DNA of 64,000 bases, from contig NC_053121.1 of the NCBI RefSeq assembly GCF_010015445.1, forward strand, positions 28,872,434 to 28,936,433, read 5' to 3'. A program made the translations under genes and the position numbers. Of the stretch, positions 44,516-57,413 are shown piece after piece. This DNA comes from Perca fluviatilis. Its lineage: Eukaryota > Chordata > Actinopteri > Perciformes > Percidae. Position 1 is the first letter of the stretch; each line of letters opens with the position of its first letter. The notes under the pieces were generated by a model. It did no database searches. It saw only the letters and a program-made list of their open reading frames with translations, and was not told where the DNA came from.

Positions 44516-45060
44516 GGTGAGAGGGTGGTGGGATGGGGGCAGGCGACTGAGAGGTTGTCCCGTTTGCGCGTGGTGCGTTGGGGTGTGTGGGGGTATTGCA
44601 GTTGAGGGGAGAGGCGGCAGTTAGCGCAAATGATTGGAGAGTATGATTGAGTGTATGTGAAGTGGGGAAAGCACTGTAGTCCGGTCCGGGTTTTCTGTGT
44701 AGCCTGATGATGCGTTCAGCCCTATGTGAAAGAGTGGGTGAAGCATTCAGATGACGTGGGACAGGTGCAACAGAGCGCAGGTGACCAGATGGATGGAATG
44801 GATTGTCCGTGGTGGAAGAAAACAAACTTGCGGCGAGGCTTCTGTGGATGTAACGGCGGCCGTGAAGTCCGAGCTGTTTGATGACTGGGATGCAGGATGG
44901 AATGGAGTAGTGTATTACGACCCAGTTGCAGAGTTGAATATTTGATCATGGCCGATGCGGAGGGGACGGAGAGCTCCGTGATAGTGGTTAGTCGCGGGGG
45001 AGCACAGAGGTGGAGGTGGAGATGGATGAATGAGGTGATTGCCAAAATGATCCACAGCAT
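44454..45060 (-). pseudogene. L2 LINE 5' coding region, decayed
   Basis: From the ATG at 45060 (MLWIILAITSFIHLHLHL) a proline- and serine-rich frame runs about 110 codons, then another frame (44454-44825) continues to NFALLNTRSL, the start of the endonuclease. Fish L2 elements often have a poorly conserved leader here. I cannot assign a function to this part and cannot tell whether it was once a separate ORF1. Confidence 0.55.
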
Positions 45061-45312
45061 GACCGGGGAGAGGGAATCTCTAGTCTGTCGCTCGCATCTG
45101 GTGGAGGTTGTTGCCTATGAGGAGGTCAGCAATCGGGTTAGCCGCCGAAGCCAGGATTTCCGGCCACGTTTACGGGGCAGCTAGCTAGCGGCTAACCGAC
45201 GGGCAAGAGTCCGGTCAAGGAGCCCCCGGCGGCGTCGGGGAACCAGCAGAGACTGTCCAGAGGTACAGAGGCTGTCCAGAGGTAGGGGGTACAGCGAACA
45301 CAAACACAAGAG

Positions 45313-45350
45313 AATAGCAGACGAATAGCAGATGAATAGCAGACGGAGAA
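45313..45350. repeat. 11-bp tandem repeat in the LINE 5' region
   Basis: Three to four units like GAATAGCAGAC or GATGAATAGCA. They may be the remains of a promoter monomer array, but there are too few to be sure. Confidence 0.7.
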
Positions 45351-45752
45351 GCGGCGAATAACCAGCGCCAGCGTCCTCTCACGTCGGTTGCAGTATTTAA
45401 GACAAAAAATACAAATTTATTGAATGAATCAAATTCGAACATATGTCACTGGCTTGTTTATCTTTTCATTGTTAGTTAATTTTCTATCCTGGCCTGGGAC
45501 ACACATTCATACGGTTCGATAAAGTACTTATTGGACTTTAACTTATCATTGCACTTACAATAACGAGCGTAGCTGTCCTCAATTTAGGTCATCATGTACG
45601 TCTCATCTCCGGTTTTTCCTGCAGCCAGTGTGTGTGGGGGGGAACTGTATGAGCAGCAGCCCCGCCCGCTGCAGAGAGCCGACAGAATTGAAACAGCAGC
45701 CGCTGACTTTAGAGTGAAAAATAGTTACAGCGTACATTGATGTTAAAATGTT

Positions 45753-45880
45753 GTGGTGTATTTTGTAGCGATGCTGCGTTGCTGTGTGGAAAGGAATCCG
45801 CCGATCCTGTTCGTGACGCCAAATATGTGGTGTATTTTGTAGCGATGCTGCGTTGCTGTGTGGAAAGGAATCCGCAGACA
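45753..45880 (+). repeat. 74-bp tandem duplication
   Basis: GTGGTGTATTTTGTAGCGAT and the following sequence through AAGGAATCCGC occur at 45753 and again at 45827, a 74-bp period. The duplicated part is nearly identical, so the event is recent. It lies in the DNA element that surrounds the LINE. Confidence 0.93.
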
Positions 45881-46621
45881 TTGTTTCTTGATTATAAAGG
45901 TTTATTTACATCAAAGAAATCAGCATCACGTACAAGCCCTGCAGAGCTCGGAGAGGACCGTTTCTCAGATTCTCAAAAGTCACTCTGCCTTTTCTTTGTT
46001 TGAACATGGTATATATCTATAATATGTGTAACATAGCTGGGGGAGGAAACAATACTTTGACCAATGTCTATCATCCTTTTGGAACCAAGCCAACAAGGGC
46101 ATCCCTAATTCTTTCCAGATGTTTCCAGAGAAGTGTCCAGCGAATGTAGGCTAGAGTTCATACGAGTTTCTTTGTTACCAAAAACTTAAGACAAAGTTTA
46201 TAAAAAGGTCCGTTAGAAGTCCAGATACTACAATGTCTACAGGTTGGCAGGATGGTCTGAAATGTTTTGCACGGTCTATCGCTGTACGTTTTGTTGGTAA
46301 ATGTGAGATGTTTGAGTCTCGTCTTCATATCGGAAACAAGCTCTCTCTCACTCCCGCTTGGTCAGTGGCTCTCATTCACATTATACTAACATAAAGTCTG
46401 GCATGTGGGACTGCTGGGATTGGTTGAAGTCGCTGGAAACTCTGGTTATTGGTCAAATTTGCTGCCTAACCCTAACTTGTCATGACAAAAACCGAATGAC
46501 ACTCAATGACAGAAGCGTTATGTCATAAATGTTTGACTGTTTATAATGTTTATGACACGTTCATGACAGTGTCATGTCACTCTTATGTAGATACCTTCAA
46601 GTAAAGTGTAACCGAAAAGAG

Positions 46622-48000
46622 AATAAAAAATGACCACCAAAATATGCTGACATTTGTGCCACTCCATCTTTGCCTCCAATTTGCCTGACAGCTGAACTTT
46701 TCATTCTGAATCAATATGCAGTGTTGTTATGCTATCTACTATTGCTGCAAAGTGCACCCTGAGATTGAGCAGTTTCATTTACAGTACAGTCACTTTTTCT
46801 AAGTGCCATTTGTGTGCAAAGTTCTATTGTGTGGCTGTGTACCTCAAATCCAACTATGCCGTGCTGGGTGGAAAAACATGTTTCTGAGCTAGACTTTTTT
46901 ACCTATGAAATAAATACTCACAAACACACTTCTTTTAACAGGAAGCTGCTGGGTGGCCCACAGGATGATTATTGTTTTGAGAGGTTTGAAGGTTTTTGAC
47001 TTGATGACCGAGAAAGGCATTCCCTGCAGGACTGAACGTTGACAAACCACTTTGCTGCCAATCCCACATGCCAGCCAATCATTTGACCACCCCGGCATCC
47101 TACTGAAAATCAATGGCCACAAAAAAAAAAAAAAAAAACTTTGGCGCACATTTGTTTTCTTATTAGTGGAAAAATCACATTTACAACATCACAAAAAGCA
47201 TTTTGTCTACCTATTTCCCCCAGATGTGACAATACAGGAGATAGAGTTAGCAGTAAACCCAAAATCCAGGCAGGAGGAGTTTTTTCCAGTTTCAACATGG
47301 GAGATCAAATAAGTTTGTCTTGGTTATAATATAAAGTGGCAAGTGGCACATGATGCAGGGAGGAATACATTTACCAGGGCAAAAATCATTATTCAACAAC
47401 TTATTTGAATCCTGCAGATAAGCAACCTCAAGAGAGACATGTCAATTATGTTTTGGCTGAGACACTGGTCACTATAGGGGTTTTGTGCCTCACTGTGGAT
47501 AATGTAAATGCAATAATGCAAGAGCCTATCTGAAACCAGCTCATTTTCAGTCGGAGATTGGGTATCCCTTATTCAGGTGATGATTGGATTTGTGACATGC
47601 TCTCCTCTTAGGTAAAATGAGTGTAATTATGGGCTTGACCTTTAGGGGCATTTTCTGCATTGAATCCTCTTAACAGCATTCAAAAGTGAGAATAAATCTG
47701 GGATTGGTGGAGTTTTGTATATTTCATTGGCACTTCTATTTCCTGGGGTTAACTCATCTTGTGCTGGTGTACAAAAGCACATCAAGAGTTTTTTTTTTTT
47801 CAAAATCTAACCACAGGTAAGGGAGAGGTAGAGACCTAGAATAAGAGAGAGATTTTTGTCTCTGGGATTTTGAGATACAAAAAAAAAAAAAAACAAGCTT
47901 AAAAATGTATTAGGATTATGGAACGATTCTGGCATCTTTTGGAGCAAATGCATTCATTAGAAATTACTTGGAATCAGTGGGTCTCATTTAGCAACAGTTC
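46622..48000. other. Unique-looking sequence, no gene recognised
   Basis: Short poly-A and poly-T runs (47119-47138, 47788-47801, 47878-47893) interrupt otherwise unremarkable sequence. No transposon ends were identified. Confidence 0.45.
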
Positions 48001-48893
48001 TTAAAGGCTAACTACCATATTTTTTAAACTGGACCCTATTTTCTCATGTTTTTGTGCGTAAGTGACTGGTAGGAACAACAATCTTTGAAATTGGTCCAGT
48101 ATTAAGTGTGAATGCTGTAACCGGCAGCCACAGACTAGGCTGTGATTAAGGCCTAACACTATGGGGCAAATGTTCAGCGTCAGCGTCAACTACATTTACA
48201 TACTGTGAATAATTTTTTTTTTTTTTAAATCAAGAATCGTTTTTGAATCGAATCTTGAGCCTAAAAATGTATATTGAATCAAATCATGAAATTTTCTGAA
48301 TGGTGCACCCCTAGTCACTAGTGCTAAACCCAAAAAAAACTATATTTTTAGCGTGTAGAGAGCCAACATATATCACATGTTAATCAGTAAACTTTATTTC
48401 AACCAAAACTAGAGTTGTGATGGTTGGAAAAGTGGAAAGACAACCCAAAACGGCTTTTCATAGTTTTATTTTGTTTCTGTCGACTTTGAATGAAGTGTAT
48501 TTTACGATGCTAAAATTACTGTTTATTTATAGAATCTGGTGGGTTTAGCGAACGCAATTTTGCAGATGTTTTTATTTTTTTTAATCTTTGATCTTACTCT
48601 TTAACAGAAAGGTCAACCTCCTTAGAAATCCTTTCCATAATGTCGTCAGACACTTAGAATATTAGTATGAGCCTGACAGTAGCAAAACGAGCACTTTTGT
48701 GAACGTAAATACAAGCTGCACAGTTGCCCTGCTAACTTACATTGTAGCTTGTTTCGCTGCTGCTGACTGCAGCAATTTCGCTTAATACTGGACCAATGTC
48801 AAAGATAGTTGTTCCCATCAGTCACTTAGACACAAAAAAATAGGAAAATAGGGTCCAGGTTGAAAAAAAGAAAAAACAGTAGTTACCCTTTAA
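48001..48893. mobile_element. TTAA-flanked MITE with about 110-bp inverted arms
   Basis: TTAA at 48001-48004 and 48890-48893. The ends AGGCTAACTACCAT and the right end read inward AGGGTAACTACTGT match, and the similarity continues for about 110 bp (ACTGGACCCTATTTTC..., AAGTGACTGGTAGGAACAAC... versus AAGTGACTGATGGGAACAAC). The element is 885 bp and contains a hAT end fragment at 48200-48314. No transposase. Confidence 0.85.
48200..48314. mobile_element. hAT-type end fragment nested in the TTAA MITE
   Basis: A T-run, then AAATCAAGAATCGTTTTTGA, ATCGAATCTTGAGCC and a final GAATGGTGCACCCCTAG. The last part is a hAT-type terminus (CTAGGGGTGCAC inward). No left terminus is visible. Confidence 0.6.
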
Positions 48894-51800
48894 TAAATCG
48901 CTTCATTGAACCCACAACGCACAAGGACATGCCTTGTTGTTTTGTCTTTCAAAATCACAGTCTTACTATAAACACCAAAGTCTATGACATTCTTTTATTT
49001 GCAGGATACATTTATATTTACATTTATTACAGAATTTTAAATGCCGTTCATTGTTTTCTGTATAATGTCTAATTTTACAGACCTCTTGCAGAAAGAAAAT
49101 TCCCAAAAACTGTTTCCAGGATTACCACTATCCAATTTCTGAAACCCGTCACTAATAATCGCTCACCCTTAATGATGAAAAATGCATCGATAGTTGAATT
49201 ATTTACCCTTCATAGCAAAAAGCTGACTGTTGGATAATTCAGCAGCAAGCATATTTATAGAGAAAACAAAGACAAACATAATTAATATACTCTAAGTGAT
49301 GGGAAATTGTTACTGTAGGTATAACACTTCATATTAGAGGCTGTAATTTGGACAAAATTGGAGCTTGATGCCAATTGTGAAGATGTCCAAGACTTGCTGT
49401 GATTTAAAAGTATTTTATAATCAGTGTTACAAAGTTGTTGTAGTGTTGTTCATTGCTTTGATTGAGACAATTTGCGTATGAAGCGGAGCCCATCACACTG
49501 AATGTTCAAGAGAGATGCTTGACTGAGTGACGGTTTATTGTTTCTGACAACACAGGGCTTGAATAGTCCTTTGTCACGGTGCACTGGAAAGTCAGGCATG
49601 CCATTTCTAGTGTACTGTGATTGGATTTTGTAGCACTAGTCAGACCAAATGTAAATAAACTTCCACAGAGCATCCATGTTTTATCATGTAAATGTATTCA
49701 AATCAACGGGAGACTGGTACCTTTGCACCAGCAGCTGCTACAATAGTGATACCAAAATCAATGCAGGCAAGAATTTTCAGTTATTAGAGAAATATGAAAT
49801 TGTATACTTGCATTCAGAAAACACTTGATTCTAAGAGGCAGTCAGACATCATTTAATTGTACAGTGTCCCTTTCTTTGACAGCCTCTTTTCTGGGGGCCC
49901 TGTTGGCAGCGGTCACTGTCCTCCCAGGACACAACACTCACTGCCTGCGTGACTGATTCTGAGCTGCGGATCTGCACAGAAAGCTGTTTGGATAACTGTC
50001 AGCTCTCCCTCTGTCATTGCCATCAAAGATGAAGGGTCATTTTTCTCAATCTCACCATGACTCCCCTCAAGAAATCTGCCTCAAAAATGCAGAGGGATGT
50101 CTTCCTCGCCTCCCTCCCAGCAGCTTGTAATAGATGGCTCATTTCTGAGTGACAGTCAATCCAGCGTTTTGTATTGTTGTATGGTGGACTCATTCTGTAC
50201 AATGGAGTTTGTGTTCAACAGCATCAAAACCATGTTATTGTATGTGCCCCAATATTATTATATGAAAGAAGAGTTTTACCCTAAATGGGTTCAAGGGCAG
50301 ATTACATACATCATTTTATTTTACATGTGCACTAAAAACATTTTTAGTTTGCTTTTTCCTGCTATGCCTTAATGTACTTAAACAGTTCAACATGAAATCC
50401 CAGCAGCTGAGTAGACATTGAGGATTTCATAGCTGTGCTCACTGGCTTGTGAATATACTGAAACTTGTCTCCAACAAACGTGGAGTTACAGAGCGCACTA
50501 GACAATGCCAAATATTATAGCAGCTTCCTCTCCTCCAGTAGCTACCATTCATCATCCTCAGCCACTGGACTCCTAAGCATCTCTCCCTTTGGGTGAGAGA
50601 TTGATGGTGACCTCAACTCAGTTTATTGAGCGTCCACCTACTCTTCTTGCCTAGCGAGCACTAACCATGTAGCATCACTCTCTTCCGGTCCACCTCCTTC
50701 CTCTGCAGACAGATTTCTGTTGCTTCGACAGGTAGCCTGGACCAAGATGATATGAAGAAGAGATGTCAGCTCCTTATAATTCCCAGGATGCACTGTGTGA
50801 CTGTTAGCCCCTGACAGATACAGTGATGGGACCCTGTCTGATATACTCTGGTGACCTGTTTGTCTAAAAAAAACAATTTCAAGGTCCCAGTCCCTCTATC
50901 CAAGCACTGAGTGTACCAAAAGGTTGAAAACTTCAATAACGGCTTTTACATCTAGTTAGTGAATTATTTGGCTAAACAATTTATACTTTGTCAAAAATAT
51001 ATATTGTACACAACATATTCACCAACATAAACATTTAAATCTCATGACAACATCTGCCCTGTGTTGCTTAATTTGGCATACATCACATATTTGCAGTCAC
51101 CTGAAAAAGCACACTATAAATTGTAACACACCTCAAACAATCACACAACACTGCCTTGCTGACAAGGGATGATTGATTTTTAAATAGAGACGTTATTGAT
51201 CCTTATCCAGGATGTAAATGAAAGCCTCCTCGACATCGCTCCTGACAGCCTGCGCCTGTTCTATTAGGGAGATGAGAGGGAACGTGTGGAAAAATGAAGG
51301 CCATCTGTCTTGATGGTATTATGTCCTCTGTATGCTGTGTCTGATGTAAACAACTTCATTTTTCAAGATATGATGAACCTTGGACTATCATAAAACACAC
51401 ACACCGAGACCCCCAGCGTCCACGAAGCAAAACTCAGCAACCTCTGACTGATATGTGCTCAGTCAAATCTTTTTGAAGAAACAACTGCATGCATCTTTTA
51501 TGTACTGATAGCTCTTAGGTAACAAAAGGTTCCAAAGGTGGGTGGAGTCTGACTCCATAAATTACAGTGGCAGAGTAACATGCTTGACTTGAAGTGTATG
51601 CTCTGTTAATAATATCCTATATCAGAGTGGCGAGACACATGCCCTTATTCTCTATCCCACTTGGGGCACAAGGGCAACTCCTCCTTCAGACATACACACA
51701 TGCTGCCAGCATTCAACCCTATCTGCTCTATCAAGTGTCCACTCACTCAGTCAAAGCAATGCCAACTATCTCAACAGGAAGTGGAGTTATTAAAAAAATA

Positions 51801-51895
51801 ATCCAGTAAAAATCGAAGTTCCAGTATTAACAGCATAAACTGCCAGATAAAACAGGATAATCTACAACACGCCTTGTGGAGCAATAACACATGAT
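48894..51895. other. Unique-looking sequence, no gene confirmed
   Basis: No transposon ends identified. A Cys-rich open frame, 49883-50032, follows a good acceptor-like CTTTCTTTGACAG and ends at a stop. It is discussed as a weak candidate only. Nothing else coding is supported. Confidence 0.42.
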
Positions 51896-52165
51896 GGGAA
51901 GTAGAGTTGTTATACTGATACCAGTTTCAAAAATGGCTCGGATAATGTCTGAAACACTGGTATTGGTATTTGTTCATGTTTCACAGGGTTTAACCTGAGC
52001 CAGGCCATGATAGCAATCATATTACATCCATACAGGGTTAGTAGAGCCATTTAAAAACTATATAATTTTTTGAATGCACTGGTATTCAATTGGTACATGG
52101 TATGGGCCAACAAGTTCAGGACTCGGAATCGGTAAGGAAAAATTGGTATTTCAACATCTTTAACG
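51896..52165. mobile_element. Old decayed repeat with GGTATTGGTATT-type words
   Basis: GTTATACTGATACCAGTTTC near the left, and ACTCGGAATCGGTAAGG with TGGTATTTCAACATC near the right, resemble the two ends of an old hAT-like family. No target duplication was found. Confidence 0.35.
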
Positions 52166-55101
52166 GGAAGGCTTTTTAATCTTATAATAAAACACAATAA
52201 AACCCAAAGCTTCACTAACTACTTCCCAGTGACCAGATAAGCAACTATGTTTATTTGAGTCAGACCTATAAATACACTGTAGTTCTTGAAAGCAACTTCA
52301 TCAGTTGATTTAGCTTATCGCAAATACAGTAGGTATAAGACAGCCAGTAAGTACAGTAGTCACTCATTTTTTTCCTGCCACTTTGCTGTCGCAAGGTAAT
52401 CTTTGTTAAAAATGAGAAAAGGAAATCACATTAAAAAAAAATCAAGTATGGGCTTGGGTATACTGTTTACAGCTGAGTACATGCATTGGCATGTAAGCAC
52501 GAGATGTTTCGCCCATAGTCCCTGGGCAGGTAAACAATTGACAATCAACATTTGAGGAATTTTTAGGTAATTAGAACTATGGTAATTCAATCAATCCCTG
52601 AGAACTTGAAATTTTGTAAAATGGAGTGCAATTTTCCACTTTCATTGGCCCAAGTACTGCAAACATCACAGTTTTCACATTATGGTACACTGAAACGATC
52701 AATAAATACCCTGCCTTGGTCTTCAAAACTAACTGCTCTACAGCAGAGAAAAAATGAGGATAATTTAAGGGACAATAAACTATAGTTTTATGTTACATTT
52801 ATTCACCTCTCCAGATGGAAGAAGTTAAATCTTGATTTCCTGAACAACTCAAATTATTCTGGGGCTTTTAGTTACAAGGTGAAAGCCTTCAAGCATTTTT
52901 TTTTTTTTTTTTTTTAAATTAAACTTTTATGATTATGACACATGCCAATATGGATACATTTTATGTGGTGCTTAATGTACTGATGCTGACTTCCAAGGTA
53001 TATGTATACACTGGCATCCAAGCACAGTGTTTTCCTTTTGTTGTAACCTAAAACCCATAAAAAATTAAAATGGGCCCTGAAATGTTTTCAATGGTGAGAC
53101 TACATGCTCAATATCTCTGGAAGTAATTATATACATTTTCATAATAAGGCAATAATATAAAAAAGAAAAAAAAAAAATCACAATATTTTCACTGTAGAGT
53201 CACTTTAGTATGACTGTTACTCGTGAGTGGGGTGTAATTTTAAGCCATTTCAATAACTTTAAGTAAAAACTACAGAATGTTAGAATGATAGTTTTAATTA
53301 GAGAGTTTCCAATGCTCACAGTCAATCAGCCATACTTCTATCTGCTCCCAGATGGTTTTTGTGTATATTTATTAACTACTTGCATGGGTCAGCCAACACA
53401 TTTGAATGGATGGGGACATCTGCAGCAACTCAAAGCTCTATTATGGCTGTGATGTCCCATCAGAAATGACAAGGGAGCTAGTTATAGAATAGGTTTGTTT
53501 TCACTGTCAACTGTGCTCTTGCACTGCATTGTCTCCCTGTCTGTCACAGCATATTAACAAAATATTTAGATTTTTTTTAAATATATTGAGTTGCATAATC
53601 CAACTTTTTTAGATAGAATCAGTGTTTACAAAAAAAAAAGAATGTCTGCAATGCTTTGTATATTCGGTGCACTTAAAAAAAGCCAATGACCTTGCATCGT
53701 CACACTATCTAAATGCTTAAAATGTAAAAGGTGTACCTTTGATATACTGCAGAAAATCCCTACAGCAATACAATTAGTGACAGTTCATTATAAAACATTT
53801 TCACAAATAGCAGAGCTGGGGGGGGTTTGCCTCATGAGCCGAGGTTGTCTTCCCTTTGGTAGGGCAGTAACTGTAAACTTACTGCCACTAAGAGGGTATT
53901 TGTTGAACAATTTCCATCTTAATTGTGTGACAATGAAACAATTTCTTCTCTCACAAGTGCTGGAAGTGTTTGTATTTTACAATTCGGTCATCATCCCATT
54001 TAATAACTTCACTTTGTAACTCCTCACTAGATTGGATGGCCTATTTTTGAGCATGCAACATTCATACTCCTCCCCTCAAAAACATGTGATACAATCAGAT
54101 AGCCTCAAGCATGTTTTAATGAGTTCCTGAACAAAAATAACTTTTTTTGTTCTCCATGGTGTGTATAAATTTATTAGGCCTAAGTGAAAATAATAAATTG
54201 TCCTGACTCGGTTTAGCTCGGTCTCACAATCATCTTTTGCAGATACACTTAAATAGAAGGCCTATAGCCTACCAACACAAGTTTAAATATCAGGCTTTGA
54301 ATCCTGGTAACCTAGGAAGGAAAACACCTCATCTGCTTTTCAGACACAAGCATGTGAATGAGGAGTGCTTCCTTTCCACAATGGATCTCACTGAAGTTCC
54401 CAATCACATTTTTGTCTGATCTGCGCTCACTCGAGCCCTCTGTCGACACACACCATTTCCGCTGGCAATTTATACCACCTGATAGGGTTAGTGGATTGAA
54501 TCTGCAAGACAGCATCCAACTTGTTACTGCCAGAAAAGACAGGCTCCGTCAAAAGCCCTACTTTTGTTCCAGCTTTTGGCTGGAAAATTGTCACCTATTC
54601 AGCAGTGCAGCATAGTTTTACTGCTTCAGCAGCAATATTGCTTAGTGTCTAAATGAGGACTAGCCAAATGTTTTCACATCAAGGAACCCCATTTAGATAC
54701 ACATTAGAGCAAAGACCCTCATTTTATCAGCACTTCTTTCCAAAGCATCCCATCTGATATGATCTCTGTTAAAGTTTTTGTACAGAATTAGTTAACAGTG
54801 TGCACTGTGCAGGGACTATGTAATGATGTGGACAGTCAAACTTAGGATCTCAATGATCACCATTTTGCATGATCGTTTCCATGATTTTAGGGGAATGGAA
54901 TCATTTTTTAAATGCAACTGCTTTTTAGTTTGGTTGGTAGTACCAGAATCGCTTTGAAGACCCCTGATATAAATGTCAATTTGTGACAGGTCTAAGAAAT
55001 ACATATAACAGACATGCTTACCTATCTTATATTATACAATATCTAATTATTTTGAGCATCTCTTACTTACTTACTACTAAATTCTATAAAACATTTAGCA
55101 G

Positions 55102-55102
<1 letters not shown>
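52166..55102. other. Unique-looking sequence, no gene recognised
   Basis: AT-rich with several A and T runs (for example T20 near 52896). The 80-codon frame at 53777-54019 and the 85-codon frame at 54358-54615 match nothing I know. Confidence 0.45.

Positions 55103-55167
<65 letters not shown>
55103..55167. repeat. (ATT)n microsatellite
   Basis: About 21 ATT units with one TTT interruption. It produces the poly-leucine frame at 54983-55243, which is not a gene. Confidence 0.96.
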
Positions 55168-55168
<1 letters not shown>

Positions 55169-55799
55169 CTTTTATATGTTGGTTTACATTTGAAGTTAAT
55201 GACTAATGTCAGCCAAGAAGTAGTAATGATTCTGGCCTATTAAACCACAGGGGTGTGACTGTGCAGCTTTTATTTAATGTAAATTAAGTCTGAAACTACT
55301 TTTGGAAGTAAATAAGACATCACGTTGTAGACAGTTGGTGTCATCTTACAGACAAAATGATTGTATTCAGATTTGTAGCACTGTTGCATACAACAAACTA
55401 CATAGACTACCATTGAACCACAGGATGACAATCAAGACAACATATGTGAAATCAAAAAGAAACAATAAATGTCATAGACATATGCCTTTCTATCCTCTTG
55501 GCATACAAAAAAAAACAGTAATTCTAAGTTTGCTTCTTGGGTTATTATTTCCACACATTGCACATATTAATAAAATGGATATATTGTACATATATTTTTG
55601 ATTGCACATTTCTATTTTATGATTCTTGACTTTTGCAGTAGGCCTACTTGTTTTTTATTTTCTCATACTATGTTTATGGTGGCATGCAATGCATGTATCT
55701 TATACCCTTCTTTCCTAGCTACTGTAATTGGCACACAAAACAATACCTTCTATAATATATATACCGGTACATGTAGATCCTCATCAAATCTAATTAGAC

Positions 55800-56580
55800 C
55801 TAGACATTACAGCACAGCTTAAAAACAAAAAACTTTTAATAACCAACAGTGAGACCTTCTTGACAGGATACAAACACTCAGCACAATAGCTGAATAGACT
55901 AAAATGACAAAACCTCAGCAGCCTGTGCATCTCATACAGCAATAAAACAACTTCAATGTACAAGCAAACAAGGCGGCATATGTTTAAGGATCTTTAGCTT
56001 TATCTAACGTTACAACTAACTTTACACAGCAAGTACAAACACAGATCCCCTGCCAGGGGCGACTTAGCAATTAATAAAGCCATCCAACATTACAGTAAGA
56101 CAGGCAGGCAGACACAGAGATATAAAGACATTATAGTGAATGTGACTCACGCTGTTTGAAGATGCAGGTCTTTCGCAGTTCTCTTAATACATCCACGTTT
56201 CCTTTTAGCGGCGAAGTGGTCAAACTCCTTATTCCCAAAGAAAACGAGCCGTACCATAGTTAGCTAACAACGCTATAGCTAACTGCCAGCTGGGGTTGTT
56301 TAATTTGAAAGGCGTTGCTAACTTTAACAATGTAATTTATTTGTTATTAGGCCAACTTCACAGTTATTTCCAGAGAGTTCCTGCCCAGAGTTAGTATCCT
56401 TGTAGACTACAAGGATACTGTAGTGACAACTGGTAGGCCTACATCACGTTATACTTGAGATTTAGCTCTAATCAACTTCACCTGGGCTCCTTTCCATAGA
56501 TACAGGCTACTTTCATTAACGGTAGATTCGACATGATTGCCTCAACTGCAAAAGAGTGCAACCATAGTGAACGTTATGTG
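55800..56580. mobile_element. Probable DNA-element relic
   Basis: A block with fish-transposon character: GTTAGCTAACAACGCTATAG and a TAACGTTA word. The 18-nt word GTTCTCTTAATACATCCA near 56190 is the exact reverse complement of the left edge of the element at 59945. No ends or target duplications were found, so the boundaries are approximate. Confidence 0.4.
56393..56419. repeat. 27-bp perfect palindrome
   Basis: AGTATCCTTGTAG, a single A, then CTACAAGGATACT: a perfect 13-bp stem with a 1-nt centre. Confidence 0.95.
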
Positions 56581-56635
56581 ACAAAGTAAATTGATATTCA
56601 TTATATAGTTTGTAATATGGAGCCAAACTCAGTTT

Positions 56636-57222
<587 letters not shown>

Positions 57223-57236
57223 AAAAATAAAAAAAT

Positions 57237-57237
<1 letters not shown>

Positions 57238-57279
<42 letters not shown>

Positions 57280-57280
57280 A
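57238..57280. repeat. (AT)n tract
   Basis: About 20 TA units between the Tc1 relic and the orphan Tc1 end. Confidence 0.95.
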
Positions 57281-57290
57281 AAAAAAAAAA

Positions 57291-57334
57291 TATATATATA
57301 CTCAGCAACAAAAGAAACGTCCTCTCACTTTCAA

Positions 57335-57337
<3 letters not shown>
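57291..57337. mobile_element. Orphan Tc1-like terminal repeat
   Basis: ACTCAGCAACAAAAGAAACG followed by TCCTCTCACTTTCAACTG is a second copy of the same terminal repeat seen at 56760, in the same orientation. It is bounded by AT repeats on both sides and has no internal sequence. Confidence 0.8.

Positions 57338-57409
<72 letters not shown>
57336..57409. repeat. (AT)n microsatellite
   Basis: About 36 TA units next to the orphan Tc1 end. Confidence 0.96.

Positions 57410-57413
<4 letters not shown>

Larger units (their letters stand above)
41523..45400 (-). mobile_element. Nearly full-length but inactive L2-clade LINE
   Basis: Read on the minus strand, the element starts near 45400 with a GC-rich 5' region holding an 11-bp repeat (45313-45350). 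It runs through an apurinic-type endonuclease, a linker and a reverse transcriptase, and ends in the L2-type tail (GCGCTATATAAATTCAA) followed by an ATT tract at 41523-41547. At about 3.9 kb it is close to a full L2. Homologous protein blocks fall in different frames, so several frameshifts separate them. The reverse-transcriptase catalytic motif is also altered (see 42374). It sits within the interrupted MITE, so it is younger than that MITE. Confidence 0.93.
41230..46462. mobile_element. Intermediate DNA element carrying the LINE (weak)
   Basis: The sequence inside the split MITE but outside the LINE (41230-41522 and about 45400-46462) looks like a separate DNA element. CCTAACCA on the left and CCTAACCC on the right are a possible 8-bp duplication with one mismatch. 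I could not find clear inverted ends, so it may be more than one insertion. Confidence 0.35.
41129..46621. mobile_element. hAT-type MITE split by a more than 5-kb insertion
   Basis: GAAAAGAG flanks the whole block exactly (41129-41136 and 46614-46621). The ends GGTAACACTTCGCTTGAAGG (41137) and CCTTCAAGTAAAGTGTAACC (to 46613) are inverted copies, followed in both arms by CTACATAAGAGTGACATGAC. The left arm runs to about 41229 and the right resumes near 46463 at CTAACCCTAACTTGTCATGAC. A second split copy of the same family lies at 59205-61580. Confidence 0.9.
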
